Source: Gracilaria domingensis (Eukaryota; Rhodophyta; Florideophyceae; Gracilariales; Gracilariaceae). Taken from it: a stretch of DNA of 64,000 bases. The DNA lies in assembly GCA_022539475.1 (NCBI GenBank), contig VCMS01000315.1, forward strand, positions 30,746 through 94,745, read 5' to 3'. The notes under the pieces are model-generated. The model was not told where the DNA came from. It saw only the letters and a list, made by a program, of their open reading frames with translations, and ran no database searches. Below, one piece after another: positions 49,905 through 60,309 of the stretch. The position numbers and the translations under genes are program-made. Position 1 is the first letter of the stretch, and each line of letters opens with the position of its first letter.

Positions 49905-52085
49905 CTACGCGTTTTCCGACTGTGTTTCTCCACCAATGGCATACGCGTGACCACTGGTTTGTAAACCTTCTGGAATATCCGTCGGTGGTTCCTGGGTAAC
50001 TTCATCCACTGGAGTCGAGACGTTGTTAACCTGTGGAGCCTTGGCCGGCGTTTCCAACGGGGTAGCGTATCTCGAGGTACCTGGGGACGATGTGTAGCGT
50101 GGAGCCTGACGGCTGAACATTCCTTCGGACCTCCGTGCCTGGTAGTTCTCGTTCCTTAAGGCCATGAGTTTGTCCTTCGTTTCCTTCGGCAAGAACTTCA
50201 TGCAATCGCATGGAGTAACCGTTGACAGGCATATGTAGCAGGCCTGACGGGAACGTTGAAAGACATCCCTACGTGGTTGGACCGGAGAATACTTCTGCGT
50301 AGGCTGCCCGGAAGGGGTAGTTGTTCCAGTTGACGGTATGGAAGGTGCACCAGAAGGAGCAGAACCAAAGGAAACTGCGAGGACATTTCCGTCGTCCCCG
50401 TATAAACCTGAGGCACTGTTTTCAGAACTCTCAACCATATGCGCTTGAGAACTCTTCCTTAATGTGGTTGCCCTTCCTCTGGCATCATGATCGGCGGCCC
50501 TACGAGAAGTTCTATAGGTCCTCCCGTAACCTTCGGCGTAATTCACCAACTGCCTGTAGGAGAGGTTGGAATGGTCCATATGGTGATTTCGAACGTGCGT
50601 CCTGATGACAGGCAGCAATCCAGCGATGAAATGCTGCTTCCGCCGGTTCTCGGAGAACACATTCCCACACTTATAGGCCTTTCTCCAAAGCTGGTCGGCG
50701 TAATCTTTCTCGGTTACGTTCGAACCTTGCCTGTAGGATATCACTTCCTGATGGGCGTCCATAATGACGTCATCCGTCGCGTATGTTTCCAAAAGGTAAT
50801 GCACGACCTCCGGATAGGACCTAAGGAGTTCCCGATCGGTTGCATCGACGGGGTCCGTAGTTCCAGAGATCTTAGAAACCACATGGTCGTGCGCTTGCCC
50901 ATGGAGAAAAAACTGAAAAAGATACAGAGCGGCACCCTTATGGACACCGTTCTGATCACAGGCCGTACGGAACAGACTGAGAAACCTAAGGATAGAAATG
51001 GGGTCGGATCCCGAAAACTTTTCCGTTATGGTTAGCTGCATCCGTTTGGCCCATCTGGCGACCTTCTTGGCCACCGAGCTGGAGTACCGCGCCGACTGGT
51101 CAGCCAGGCAATACGTGAGGTAATCCAATACTCTCTTGAAGAGTTCATTGGTTGTTACCAACGGCTTGAGGCGTCTAACAGCCACCTCGTCCGTCTCTGA
51201 GCCACTGGAACTCGACGAATCCGAATCGGATTCGCTACTGCTGGAGTTCCTACGGCTCTTCCTCTGGTTCTTCGACTTCTTCCTTCTTCTACTTCTCTTC
51301 TTCCTTCGGTCGGAGCTTCTAGCGTCCACTGGCGGCTCTTCACCTTCGGCCTCTAAACCATTGGTTGCTCGGGGGTCCTGAGCCCCGGGGTACCTTACGG
51401 GTGGTACGACCATTAGGCCTTCTTGCCGAGGGGCGTCTCTATTGCCCCCTGGACGTAAGTCCGATTGGTCTACCTGTGGTTGAACCCGGCGAGGGGCTGG
51501 CAAAGCAGCTGCTCCCGGTGGTTCGGAACGGGGTTTCCATACAGATACCAATGGATTGCCTTGAATTCCGCCCACGGAGGGCGGTGGGCCTACCTGGCGA
51601 GTCACCTCACGGCGGATACCTAAGGCAAGCGAGTCAACGAAAGCGTCGGACTCAAGAACCTTTGGAAGGACACGTTCAGCCAGTTGGTCGGCGTGCTCTG
51701 CGAGAGCGACAGAGACTCGGAGATCCACAAGGGTTTCGAGTCGAGCGTCGAGCATCTCTCGAACCTTCGGCCATAAGACATCAGCGAGTCCATCGGTAGT
51801 TACTGAACCAATGGTTTCCTGCGGTGGTGCCTGTGGTGTGTTGAGTTGTGAGCGGTACTCGTCGAGTCGGTCTCGGAGTCTTCCAGCCAAAGAAGCGTCA
51901 CGGTTAATCCTCTCGGGATTATCCACGGGTGTGAGGAGGTTAACCTGTGGCTGCGAGCGGGTACTCCGACGGTCACTCACGTTGTCGCCAGAGGGTCCGG
52001 CGACATCAGCGAGCGGTGGAGGAGTTCCGATGGCTTGAGCCACGGGTGTGCGAGGGTCTTCCTGAATGGGTTGATTGTTATCCAT
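49905..52085 (-). CDS. Retrotransposon 1: Gag
   Basis: The 726-residue frame starts with an ATG 108 bp inside the primer-binding site. An N-terminal region leads to a very basic Ser/Arg/Lys stretch (KKRSRRRKKSKNQRKSRR), then a capsid-like helical domain (MQLTITEKFSGSDPISILRF, GAALYLFQFFLHG). A Cys-rich motif, CYICLSTVTPCDC, takes the place of the usual CCHC knuckle. The same Cys pattern appears in the second element. Gag packages element RNA. Confidence 0.85.
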   Translation of the reverse strand: MDNNQPIQEDPRTPVAQAIGTPPPLADVAGPSGDNVSDRRSTRSQPQVNLLTPVDNPERINRDASLAGRLRDRLDEYRSQLNTPQAPPQETIGSVTTDGLADVLWPKVREMLDARLETLVDLRVSVALAEHADQLAERVLPKVLESDAFVDSLALGIRREVTRQVGPPPSVGGIQGNPLVSVWKPRSEPPGAAALPAPRRVQPQVDQSDLRPGGNRDAPRQEGLMVVPPVRYPGAQDPRATNGLEAEGEEPPVDARSSDRRKKRSRRRKKSKNQRKSRRNSSSSESDSDSSSSSGSETDEVAVRRLKPLVTTNELFKRVLDYLTYCLADQSARYSSSVAKKVARWAKRMQLTITEKFSGSDPISILRFLSLFRTACDQNGVHKGAALYLFQFFLHGQAHDHVVSKISGTTDPVDATDRELLRSYPEVVHYLLETYATDDVIMDAHQEVISYRQGSNVTEKDYADQLWRKAYKCGNVFSENRRKQHFIAGLLPVIRTHVRNHHMDHSNLSYRQLVNYAEGYGRTYRTSRRAADHDARGRATTLRKSSQAHMVESSENSASGLYGDDGNVLAVSFGSAPSGAPSIPSTGTTTPSGQPTQKYSPVQPRRDVFQRSRQACYICLSTVTPCDCMKFLPKETKDKLMALRNENYQARRSEGMFSRQAPRYTSSPGTSRYATPLETPAKAPQVNNVSTPVDEVTQEPPTDIPEGLQTSGHAYAIGGETQSENA

Positions 52086-52192
52086 GATGGCGGTTGCTTG
52101 TTATACCAGGCCGTCGGTAGTCCAGATCCAATGGTAGAATTCCGGTAGTTCGTCTTTCCTAGAGGTTGTTCTTCACTTTCTTGCGGAATTCC

Positions 52193-52206
52193 AGGTCGGG
52201 AGACCA
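52193..52206 (-). other. Primer-binding site of retrotransposon 1
   Basis: On the minus strand this reads TGGTCTCCCGACCT, beginning with the TGG complementary to a tRNA CCA end. The same 14 nt occur in the second element at the equivalent place. Confidence 0.7.
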
Positions 52207-52210
52207 GAAA

Positions 52211-53578
52211 TGTAGTATAGTGGCACGGGTCACTAACCATGGGGAGGAATGGTCCAAAGGATGAGGGCCAACGGCGAGACCACTGGTAAGGAGGTGCAAT
52301 GGGCGAGCGCTATCTGTCGTGCCTACAGGAAAGGTCGAGCGACGTAGCGATGGCTTGAAAACCTGAATGGTGTTGGTACTTACTAACCTGAGGGTCAAGT
52401 AGTTGCCAAAAGGGTCTCTAGCTTTACCACAGGAAGGAGGCGCAGCTCGAGCGGCCCAAATATCGGCTGCGAAGCGCCTCAACCTCTGGAGTGGTGCACT
52501 GTAACGCAGTGCAACACGTGTACTAACTATACTACCTATGGTACAAATAATACAAGTTAAAAATAAATAGGCATATGGGGGCCGGCAAGGGCCCACGTGC
52601 ACCACTGATGGGCCACTCCTGCACACACCAGCGATGACTGACCATCCGGAAACCAACTTAAGGCTCATAGTACTACATTTTGTCGCAAATTGAGCCCTGC
52701 TTGGGTCCCCTCCTCTTCTTGGAGTGCGCTTGGGCTCCAAGTGCCAAGATCTCCGGTCTTGATGAGACAGAGAGCCGTTGGCGGCAGGCGCGCGCGTGCG
52801 CGGCACTGCACGCGTGCGCGCGGCACGTGCCAGCAAGGCTGGGGGGGTGCACAGTACACGCGCCGGCCAAGTAGGCATGTCCTCGATAGGTGGATAGGCC
52901 AAAATCGGCGGATTTCCCAGAGGGTTACTTGCAAGGCGAATTAAAATATTCGCGCCGGAAATTACCCTCCCCGATGGGGTCGAAAACGCCGATTCTTTGT
53001 TTTGCCCGTAGCTCGGAAACGCGGGCGTTTCAGCCCCTCGCAATGCCCGATTTGGGGTGCGCGGCATATCAAAATACTTAGAAGTTTTTGATTGTGCCAG
53101 GGCGCGTCCCTACGGGCAGTACTGTATACCCAATCGTCTACCCACAGGAGTGGACCACGTGGCGCTTGGCACGCTTGCAACGACGCATAACGGCGCGCGC
53201 GCATGTGCATGGCGAGCGCGTGTCCCACGTGGGTAATTCGAGCCTGCAACGGGGCGCGCGTGTCCGACTTGGCCGTCTCGTGCGTGCAACGGCGCATTCT
53301 AGCAATGCGATGCGCTGCGCCGGGTGTGCATAGTCTACAAAGGGTCGGCCGCTCGATACTGCGAGTGTTCCAAGTCGTCCTAGATCATCCGGGGGGGTCC
53401 AAACTTCTCCAAAAGCATTGCGAAGCCCTCCGAAGGCCTTCGCGAGACCCATAGGGACTTCAAACGAGCGCTATCCCGAAGGGAAAATTTTGGCCGCCAT
53501 GGCCGGGGGGAGACTATGCCAAAATTTTCCTTACGCAAAACGGGAAAAATACCTTAAAGTCCTCGAAAGAGGTTGTGT
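52211..53578. other. Inter-element region: 5' LTR of element 1 and presumed 3' LTR of element 2
   Basis: The left edge begins TGTAGTATAG next to the primer-binding site, as expected for the LTR of element 1. The rest must contain the 3' LTR of element 2. No clean repeat pair is visible. No gene is supported; GC-rich frames near 52700-53400 are shadows. Confidence 0.4.
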
Positions 53579-54937
53579 TCAGTTGCGGGAGCGTGCGCGG
53601 TCGCGTCGCGCGCGAAAGCGAGCGACAAAGTTAAAGGGAATGTTTTTGAGAGGCTCCCAGGAGTCTCTCGAGGGCGGGTAACCGTACCACCGGACTTTGA
53701 CGACTGTAGACCCATCAGAGGCCACTCCCTCGTCGAGGACCTTTTCTACAACCCATTCGCGGGAATCGCCGCCTTCCTCCTCGAGGAGTTCAGGCGGCAG
53801 TTCCACGTCTGGGAGAGATGTCCCAGAGGGTTCACGCAGAGGCTTAGGATCGACCGAGAACTGTTTAGTGCCGGTAGACTGTGGCTCAGAAGCAGCGTTC
53901 CCAGTGGGATGAGACGCTTCGGAAACCGGCGTTGGCGCTCCCGGTGGGGGTGATGCGGGCTGAGGCGACTCCGGCTGTGTCGTCGGTGACTTGGCCGCGT
54001 CAGGACCCCGTGGGGCTTTCGTGACACGGTCAATTGAGACCGTGTCTTGCAGGCCGCTGTCCAAGATGGTCATGGTTGTGTCTGTGGCTTTGACAACCCG
54101 AAAGGGACCAGTTGTTCTAGGCAGGAGCTTGCGGGAGATACCTTCTTCCTCCGCAGTCTCCGTCGTTTTTCGCGGAGAGCGGTCTAAAAAGACGTAGTCC
54201 CCAGGGGAAAGTGAAAGCTGAGCCCGTACACGGGAATCAAAATCAGCCCTGTAGCGGCGCTGGACACGGTCCATTGTGGCTTTGGCCTTCGAAAGGAGGT
54301 ACCGAATACGGGCGCGGGTTTGTCGCTTAACTGTGACCGAATTCGGATTGTCAGACCCAGCTGGGGAGATAGCGGTAGTCGGAGCGTCGACAACGATCCC
54401 AGGCGGGTGTCGCGTTAGCACCAAGTCAAAAGGTGTTGTCCCGCTGGTCCGATGGACCTGGGAGTTGTACGCGAACACCAAGGGCTGGACAAAATCATCC
54501 CAGTCTCGCTGGTGCTCCGACACGTAATGTTTAAGGCGTCCCACAAGGGTTCGATTAAAACGCTCCGCCTGTCCGTTAGTCTGCGGGTGGTAGGCCCCCG
54601 TCAGCAAATAACGCAAACCTAGATCCCCGCAAAGGGCTTCGAAGAATTTCGCGACGAACTGCGGTCCGTTATCGGTCAGCAAGTACTGGGGTGCCCCGTA
54701 TGGGAATACCCAGTGCTCCAGGAAGGCAAGCATGATATTGTTAGCTTCTGTAGCCCGTAAGGGAATAGCGCGAGCCAGCTTGGAGAAGCGGTCAGTAATG
54801 ACCAGGATGAAACGATTCCCGTGTGTGGTCTTCGTGAGTGGCCCCAGTATGTCCATAGCGACAAATTCGAGGGGACCCGCTGCGGGAAATAGCTTCAGAC
54901 ACTTCTGATGCTTGTGCTGCGTACCTCGCGTCGCAGC
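53579..54937 (-). pseudogene. Retrotransposon 2: integrase core and chromodomain
   Basis: The frame shows MDILGPLTK with VITDRFSK, LLTDNGPQFVAKFF and HPQTNGQAERFNR, the catalytic acids of a DDE integrase. The terminal chromodomain reads EWVVEKVLDEG and VRWYGYPPSRDSWEPLKNI. It follows directly after the in-frame stop at 54938-54940. Confidence 0.85.
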
Positions 54938-55740
54938 TCACGATCGGCAATCCTTGACGGTCTGATCAACGTCATTCGCCATGAATGGCCAATAGAAGTC
55001 CCGTCTGAGGGTCGCGTACATTTTCTTCCCTCCAGGGTGACCAGCCAATCTTGGATAATGCGATAGATAGAGTACGCGGTCCCGCAGGATTGGAGGGACC
55101 AGGCGCTGGATTGCACCGTTCAGGGGTGAGGTCCTTGAAAGGAAACCATGATGGTCGTACCCGAAGCGGGACTGGGGCTGTCCAACAGATTCAGCGATAC
55201 TCTTGCACCACGGGTCTTTCGCTTGCTCCGCCAGAAGCTCACCCGTTGGGATAGGCAGTACTTCCGTTTGCTCCGTGTCCACGGCCAGTACACCATCATA
55301 CCCTGAGGGTTCTTTCGCGGTGTCAGAGTCCTCCCAATCAATGAGGACGTTTTCGTAAAGGGTCTCCCCTTCTTGGACTGTAGCCACGAGGCAATCACAG
55401 TCCCAGTCGGGTTCCATTGCAAAGCAGGGTATGTCGTCCTCAAGAGGCCCTTCATCAAGACCCTCGGTCTCTAAACGGGACAGTGCGTCCGCTGCTTGGT
55501 GTTTGACACCCGCGCGGTGCACCACGTCAAAGTCAAACTCTGACAAGCGTAGGCGCCAGCGTGCGAGTCGTCCGTTACAGTCGGCCAAATTAAGGATCCA
55601 CCTCAGTGAGTGGTGGTCAGTCCTCACGGTGAATCTTTCACCTTCTAGATATGGCCTTAAAAGGAGCATCGACCACACAACCGCGAGGCATTCCTTCTCG
55701 GTGGTCGTGTACTTCCGCTCCGCCCGCGAGAGGGAACGGC
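54938..55740 (-). pseudogene. Retrotransposon 2: RNase H and integrase zinc region
   Basis: RNase H text (LLLRPYLEGERFTVRTDHHS, HQAADALSRLE) is followed by the integrase HHCC segment (HYPRLAGHPGG, VKDCRS-stop). The TGA at 54938-54940 falls where element 1 has the second Cys of the CxxC pair. Confidence 0.82.
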
Positions 55741-55744
55741 TCCA

Positions 55745-56800
55745 CTACCCAACAGGTTTATACTCCTTCCCATCGGGTTGCTGTTGGAGTAAAGTACAGC
55801 CAACCTGGTCATCGCGCGCGTCGGTGCCCAGTACATACGGACGTCCCGGTACAGGTAAAGCCAAAACGGGTGGGGAGATCAACCTATCTTTCAACTTCTG
55901 AAAGGCCTCGTACTCTTCGTCGTTCAGTATCCCGAAATTATCGGGTTGTCCCTTCTCAAGTTTCCTGTTCAAAGGTGCAGCAATGCGAGCGAAGTTAGGG
56001 ACGAATCTTCGAAACACATTGCACAGTCCTACAAAGGAGCGGATTCCCGTCTGGGTCGTGGGCGGTTTAGCCTGCCTGATAGCATCGCACGTCCTCTGGG
56101 AAACCTGTAGTTTTCCGGGCCGGACTACGTGTCCAAGGTAGTCCACAGAGGCCTGGAAGAAGAAGCATTTCTTCAGCTTCAGAGTGACTCCAGCATCCCG
56201 TAAAAGGGTCAGCACGTGGCGAACGTGCCGGAAGTGCTCCTCCACCGAGCGGGAGTAGATGATGACGTCATCCCAGTACACCAGAGCGTACTGCCACTTG
56301 ACCTTATTCAGGATGATATCCAGCGCCCTCTGAAAGGTAGCGGGCGCATTCTTCAACCCGAAGGGCATTCGCGTGAAGCGGTATAAACCCATATAGGATG
56401 TAAATGTCGTCTTGTCGCGATCTTCTTCCGCAATCTCAACCTGCCAATACCCACTATTAGCGTCGAGGGTTGAGAAGATGGTGGCTTCCCCAAGGGAATC
56501 AATACACTCATCCATACGTGGGATGGGGTATGCGTCCCCAGGGGTCACGGCGTTGAGCCGGCGGTAGTCAATACAGAACCACCAGCTACCGTTCTTTTTC
56601 TGGGCAAACACCACAGGGCTTGCCCATTCGGCCTTTGAAGGTTCAATGACGCCCGGGTCCAACATACGTTGAACCTCCAGGCCTTCCATTGCTCTGGCCT
56701 TGTGCCCAGCCCTGTAGGGAACTTGACACACCGGTTTTGAACCCGGTTCGAGTGCAATCCTGTGTAAGGCGGCGTCTATGTGACCGAGGGGCCCGACCAC
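55745..56800 (-). pseudogene. Retrotransposon 2: reverse transcriptase
   Basis: The RT domain has WFCIDYRRLNAVTPGDAYPI, FTRMPFGLKNAPATFQRAL and a catalytic box YWDD at 56267-56278 (Trp instead of the common Leu or Val). The frame ends in a stop in the RNase H hinge at 55745. Confidence 0.87.
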
Positions 56801-57690
56801 ATATCTTCAAAGTCCTGTAGAAGGTCGATAATTTGGCCCTTGTGGGAAGAGAATTCTACACCAATCTGGACCAGTTCGCGCCAGTCTTTCGCTCCCTGCG
56901 GGTCATTCTGCTCAACTGAGTCGTCGCGTTCGAGGCCCTCGTTGGGTGTACCCTCCCCTTCTTTAAGACGAGACCCACTGGGACCGTCTTCAAGTATTGT
57001 TAGCAAGCGAGGGGCTGGTAAAGCGAGTCCAATGACCATATTCTTGGGCATGCGAACTTCCCGATGGGAGAAGTTGCTGACGAGTACCCTAAAGGGACGG
57101 TTTGGAATGATATTCATGACATCGTTGGCCATGAGCGAAAGATCTCGTGAGACCGTTTTCGTGTGGTTCTGCAAGAAAACCAATCCTGGTGTCTCACACG
57201 TGATTAGCACTTCCCGTTGGGTCATAGGGGGTATGGAAAGCGGTTGAGCGAGGCGGACCTTATTGGATACAGTGTTCCGAGGTAGTTGGTCCAAGACCTT
57301 CTTATCCTCAAGGGGTCCTCGAGAAGCACTGACAATTGCCACAGGTGGTGCACCATAAAAAGCAACCTTGCGCTCGCGCGGATATATCGCACGGACGTGG
57401 CGGTCGATGAATGAAGTTCCCAACAGGGCATCGGCTGCCAGATTCGTGGCGACTAGGAATGGTACGCGCTGCTCCAAATTTCCCAGTCGGGTCGGAAGCA
57501 CGATGGTTCCCAGTATATTCATGGGTTCCTTCGACGCGTTGAAAACCCGAGGGGTCCGTTTGCGGTTTAGAAACCGTTCGTACCCAGGTGGGAGATTCTT
57601 CGCATGTATGGTGTTGGGCCAGCGCCAGTGTCTAGAATACCTAGAAGGGTTTTGGTCGTGCGCTTCGTAAGTCCCGCTTCCATATGGACT
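56776..57690 (-). pseudogene. Retrotransposon 2: protease and linker
   Basis: The catalytic LLGILDTGAGP is at about 57610-57640; one base later the reading phase must change to continue NTIHAKNLPPGYERF. The frame 56776-57522 then holds LLGTSFIDRHVRAIYP and the linker up to DFEDMW, where a further break leads into the RT frame (VGPLGHIDAAL). Confidence 0.75.
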
Positions 57691-57856
57691 TTATAGTTCT
57701 CTCGAGTCATAATAAAAACTGCACCCATATCGGGGCCGTCCTCCTCATCAGACCCAAGGGAACTATTGCTGTGGGCGTCCTCAGAATCCCGTAGTGGGTT
57801 GGATTCTGCGTCAGCCCGGGGGGTGAGGCTCGTACCTCGAGAGGAAAGCGTGGCCC

Positions 57857-60075
57857 CTACGCTTCCTCCGTCTCGTTTCCCTTCGGGTGTGCGCTGTCCT
57901 CGCTAGGACTCTCCTCAAAAGAGAGGATTTGATTGACCTGTTGAGGGCTCCGCGAAGGTGCAGGAGCACGTCTCACGGGGTTCGCTCTGGCTTGCGGGTA
58001 ACGGTCCCGCGCTGCAGCCTGAACTGAGGGCAAGTGCCCACTTGGGTTTTGACGTGGCGCTTGTCCCTGGCGGGGCTTATAGAACCCTTCGGCGACACGT
58101 TGGTGATAATTCGCCTCGCGAACTTGCACCAACGTGTTCCGGTATTCGGGCGGGAGCCATTCGCAGCAAGGCCGAGAGGTGGACAGACAGATACGACAGG
58201 GGGTCGTTCTGTTGTCCGAATTCGGTACCGCGCGGTACGGTGGTGGCGCCTGAGGGGGCGTCACCGGATTAACCCTGGGAGGAGTGTAGTTGAAGTCCCG
58301 ACGGGGTTGTATCGCAGACGGAGTCGAAGTACCTGTAGAAGGGAAAGAAGGAGTAGACGGGGGTGCCGCTGGTTGAAAAGCAAGGGCCAGGACGTCCTCG
58401 TCTTCAAAATGCACGCCCCAGTCGGGTTCGTCAATGTCAGTTGAGACATTCAGCGAAGCCTTCGATGAGACCCTTCGGGTTTGTGCGCTCTTCGCCGCGT
58501 CCAGTGTTTTAAAGTACTTCTTGCCTCCCCGATGGGTATCGCCCAGCCCTTCAGCATAGCTGACGAGCTGGCGGAAAACCACTTTAGGATGCGTTGACGA
58601 GTACATCCGTACACCGGCCCTGATTGCGGGGAGCAATCCCTCGACGAAGAGGGCCTTGAGGCGACCCTCTGGGAAGATGTTTCCGCATCGGAGGTTCTTT
58701 GTCCACAATTGGTCAGCGAATTCGCGTTCAGACACCGCTGAGCTCTGGCGGTGTGTGATGACGTCGTGGTAGGCCTCCGATAGGACATCGTCCGTCGCGT
58801 AAACCTCAAGGAGGTAGTTGACCACCTCGGGGTAGGACGAGAGGAGTTCAGAACTCTTCTCGACCACGGCTCCGGATTCGCCAGTGATCTTGGCGGTTAC
58901 TGTGTCCATAGCGGGTTGCTCCAGAAAGAAGCGAAATAGCCAGAAGGCTGCTCCTTCGTGTACACCATTCTGGTCACACGCATTCCGGAACGCGGCTAAG
59001 AACCGCAAGACCAAAATTGGATCTTTGCCCGAGAACTTCAAGGGCATTTGCAGTTGCATGCGTTTCGCATGCTTCGCAACTGCACGAGCGACCGAAGCGT
59101 TGTAACGCCCACTCCGGTCGTTCAAGCGATAGTGCTTGAAGCTCAGCACTTTAGTAAAGTCCCCATTGTTGGGTCGAATGCGGCGCAAATGCGAAACGTT
59201 CACTTCGGGGTCGGAGTCGTCCGAGTCGACTGCGTCGGACCGGTCTGAGCCAGACTGCGAGTCGTCCGAGTCGGAAAAGCCACGACCCTTACGGGATGAC
59301 TTCCTCCTGTTCCGACGTCGGCTTGGGGACTTCCGGGTCCTCCCTTTATAACGACCGACGTGGGAATCCCGACTGGTACTCTTCTGCTTCCGTGGGAGGG
59401 GGCTGCCCAAGTCGGGTCTATCAATATTGGGGTCCCTGCCGGGTCTGGAATCTGCTTCATGTTCGGCAGGGATAGTGGTCGGTTGCCATACCGAAACGGC
59501 CGGTTGACGTTTGACAGGTTGCTCATACCCAATGGGAGCGAGCTGAAGACGGCGCTGTACCTCAGTGTGCACACTGGTGGCATTAGCGCCGTCCAGAATT
59601 CCGGTGACGGTCATCTTAAAAGCGACCCGCTGGACAAGGGTATCCAGCAGGCCCTCCACTTCAGCATTAACCCTGTGGGGAATACGGCGCTCGACCTCGA
59701 GTGTCACCATAGACTCCACGAGTGGCCTCAGGGCTATGAGTAGTTCTCCCGTAACGGGTTGAACCTCACTCCCTGCGGGTCGTTGCGGAGTCCCAACGAG
59801 AGTCTCGGGCGCTGTTGCCCTGGGGCCTGTGGCTGCGGAGTCGCTTCTCGAGAGGCATGCTGGCGCATGGCCTCGAGACGGTTCCGAAAGTCGGTCGGGG
59901 AGGACTGACGGAGTATGCGCTCCGGGTCCTCCACACGTGGTAGAATCCCTCCATGGGTACTTCGGGTGCTCGGAGCCCCTGAACCGGGAGCAGGCGGCAC
60001 TTCGTCAGTGCCGTTATCCCGATGGGGTGGAGCAGGACCGTCGTGTCTATGGGAAGATCCCGGTGGGGTGGCCAT
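57857..60075 (-). pseudogene. Retrotransposon 2: Gag
   Basis: The start is the ATG at 60075 (MATPPGSSHRHDGP). A break near 59745 moves the text to the frame with RPLVESMVTLEVERR. The capsid-like core reads MQLQMPLKFSGKDPILVLRF. The Cys motif is CRICLSTSRPCC. A basic Ser/Arg stretch precedes the core, as in element 1. Confidence 0.8.
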
Positions 60076-60293
60076 AACGGTAGGCGGAAAGGATTTTTCG
60101 TCCGGCTTGCAACAAGTTGAACCCGAATGCGCGCACGTTCGAGAAAACTCTAGAGGAAAAAAGCGATGGAGCGGTGAAACCAAATGATCCGCGACGGGTC
60201 AAAAAGGCCCGAAAGGGAAGAAATGATTCGAAAGCGACGAAGCAAATCCCGTAAGAATCGAATTAACTAGAAAAGACCCGAGAGGGTTATTCT

Positions 60294-60307
60294 AGGTCGG
60301 GAGACCA
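60294..60307 (-). other. Primer-binding site of retrotransposon 2
   Basis: Identical 14 nt to that of element 1 (TGGTCTCCCGACCT on the minus strand), followed by an LTR edge TGCAGTACAA at 60310. Confidence 0.7.
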
Positions 60308-60309
60308 GT

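Larger units (their letters stand above)
45420..52210 (-). mobile_element. Ty3/gypsy chromovirus-type retrotransposon 1 (internal region, frame-broken)
   Basis: Gag, protease, reverse transcriptase, RNase H, integrase and a terminal chromodomain follow in the Ty3/gypsy order on the minus strand. A primer-binding site lies at 52193-52206 next to an LTR edge beginning TGTAGTATAG at 52211. Pol is interrupted by one-base breaks near 49530 and 47750. LTR pairing was not established. Confidence 0.85.

Noticed and set aside
53088-53454. Short GC-rich frames between the two retrotransposons
   Set aside because: They lie in presumed LTR sequence, are in all phases and lack any domain.
52847-53490. 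3' LTR of element 2 starting TGCACAGTACA
   Set aside because: The similarity to the 5' LTR edge is short and could be chance.
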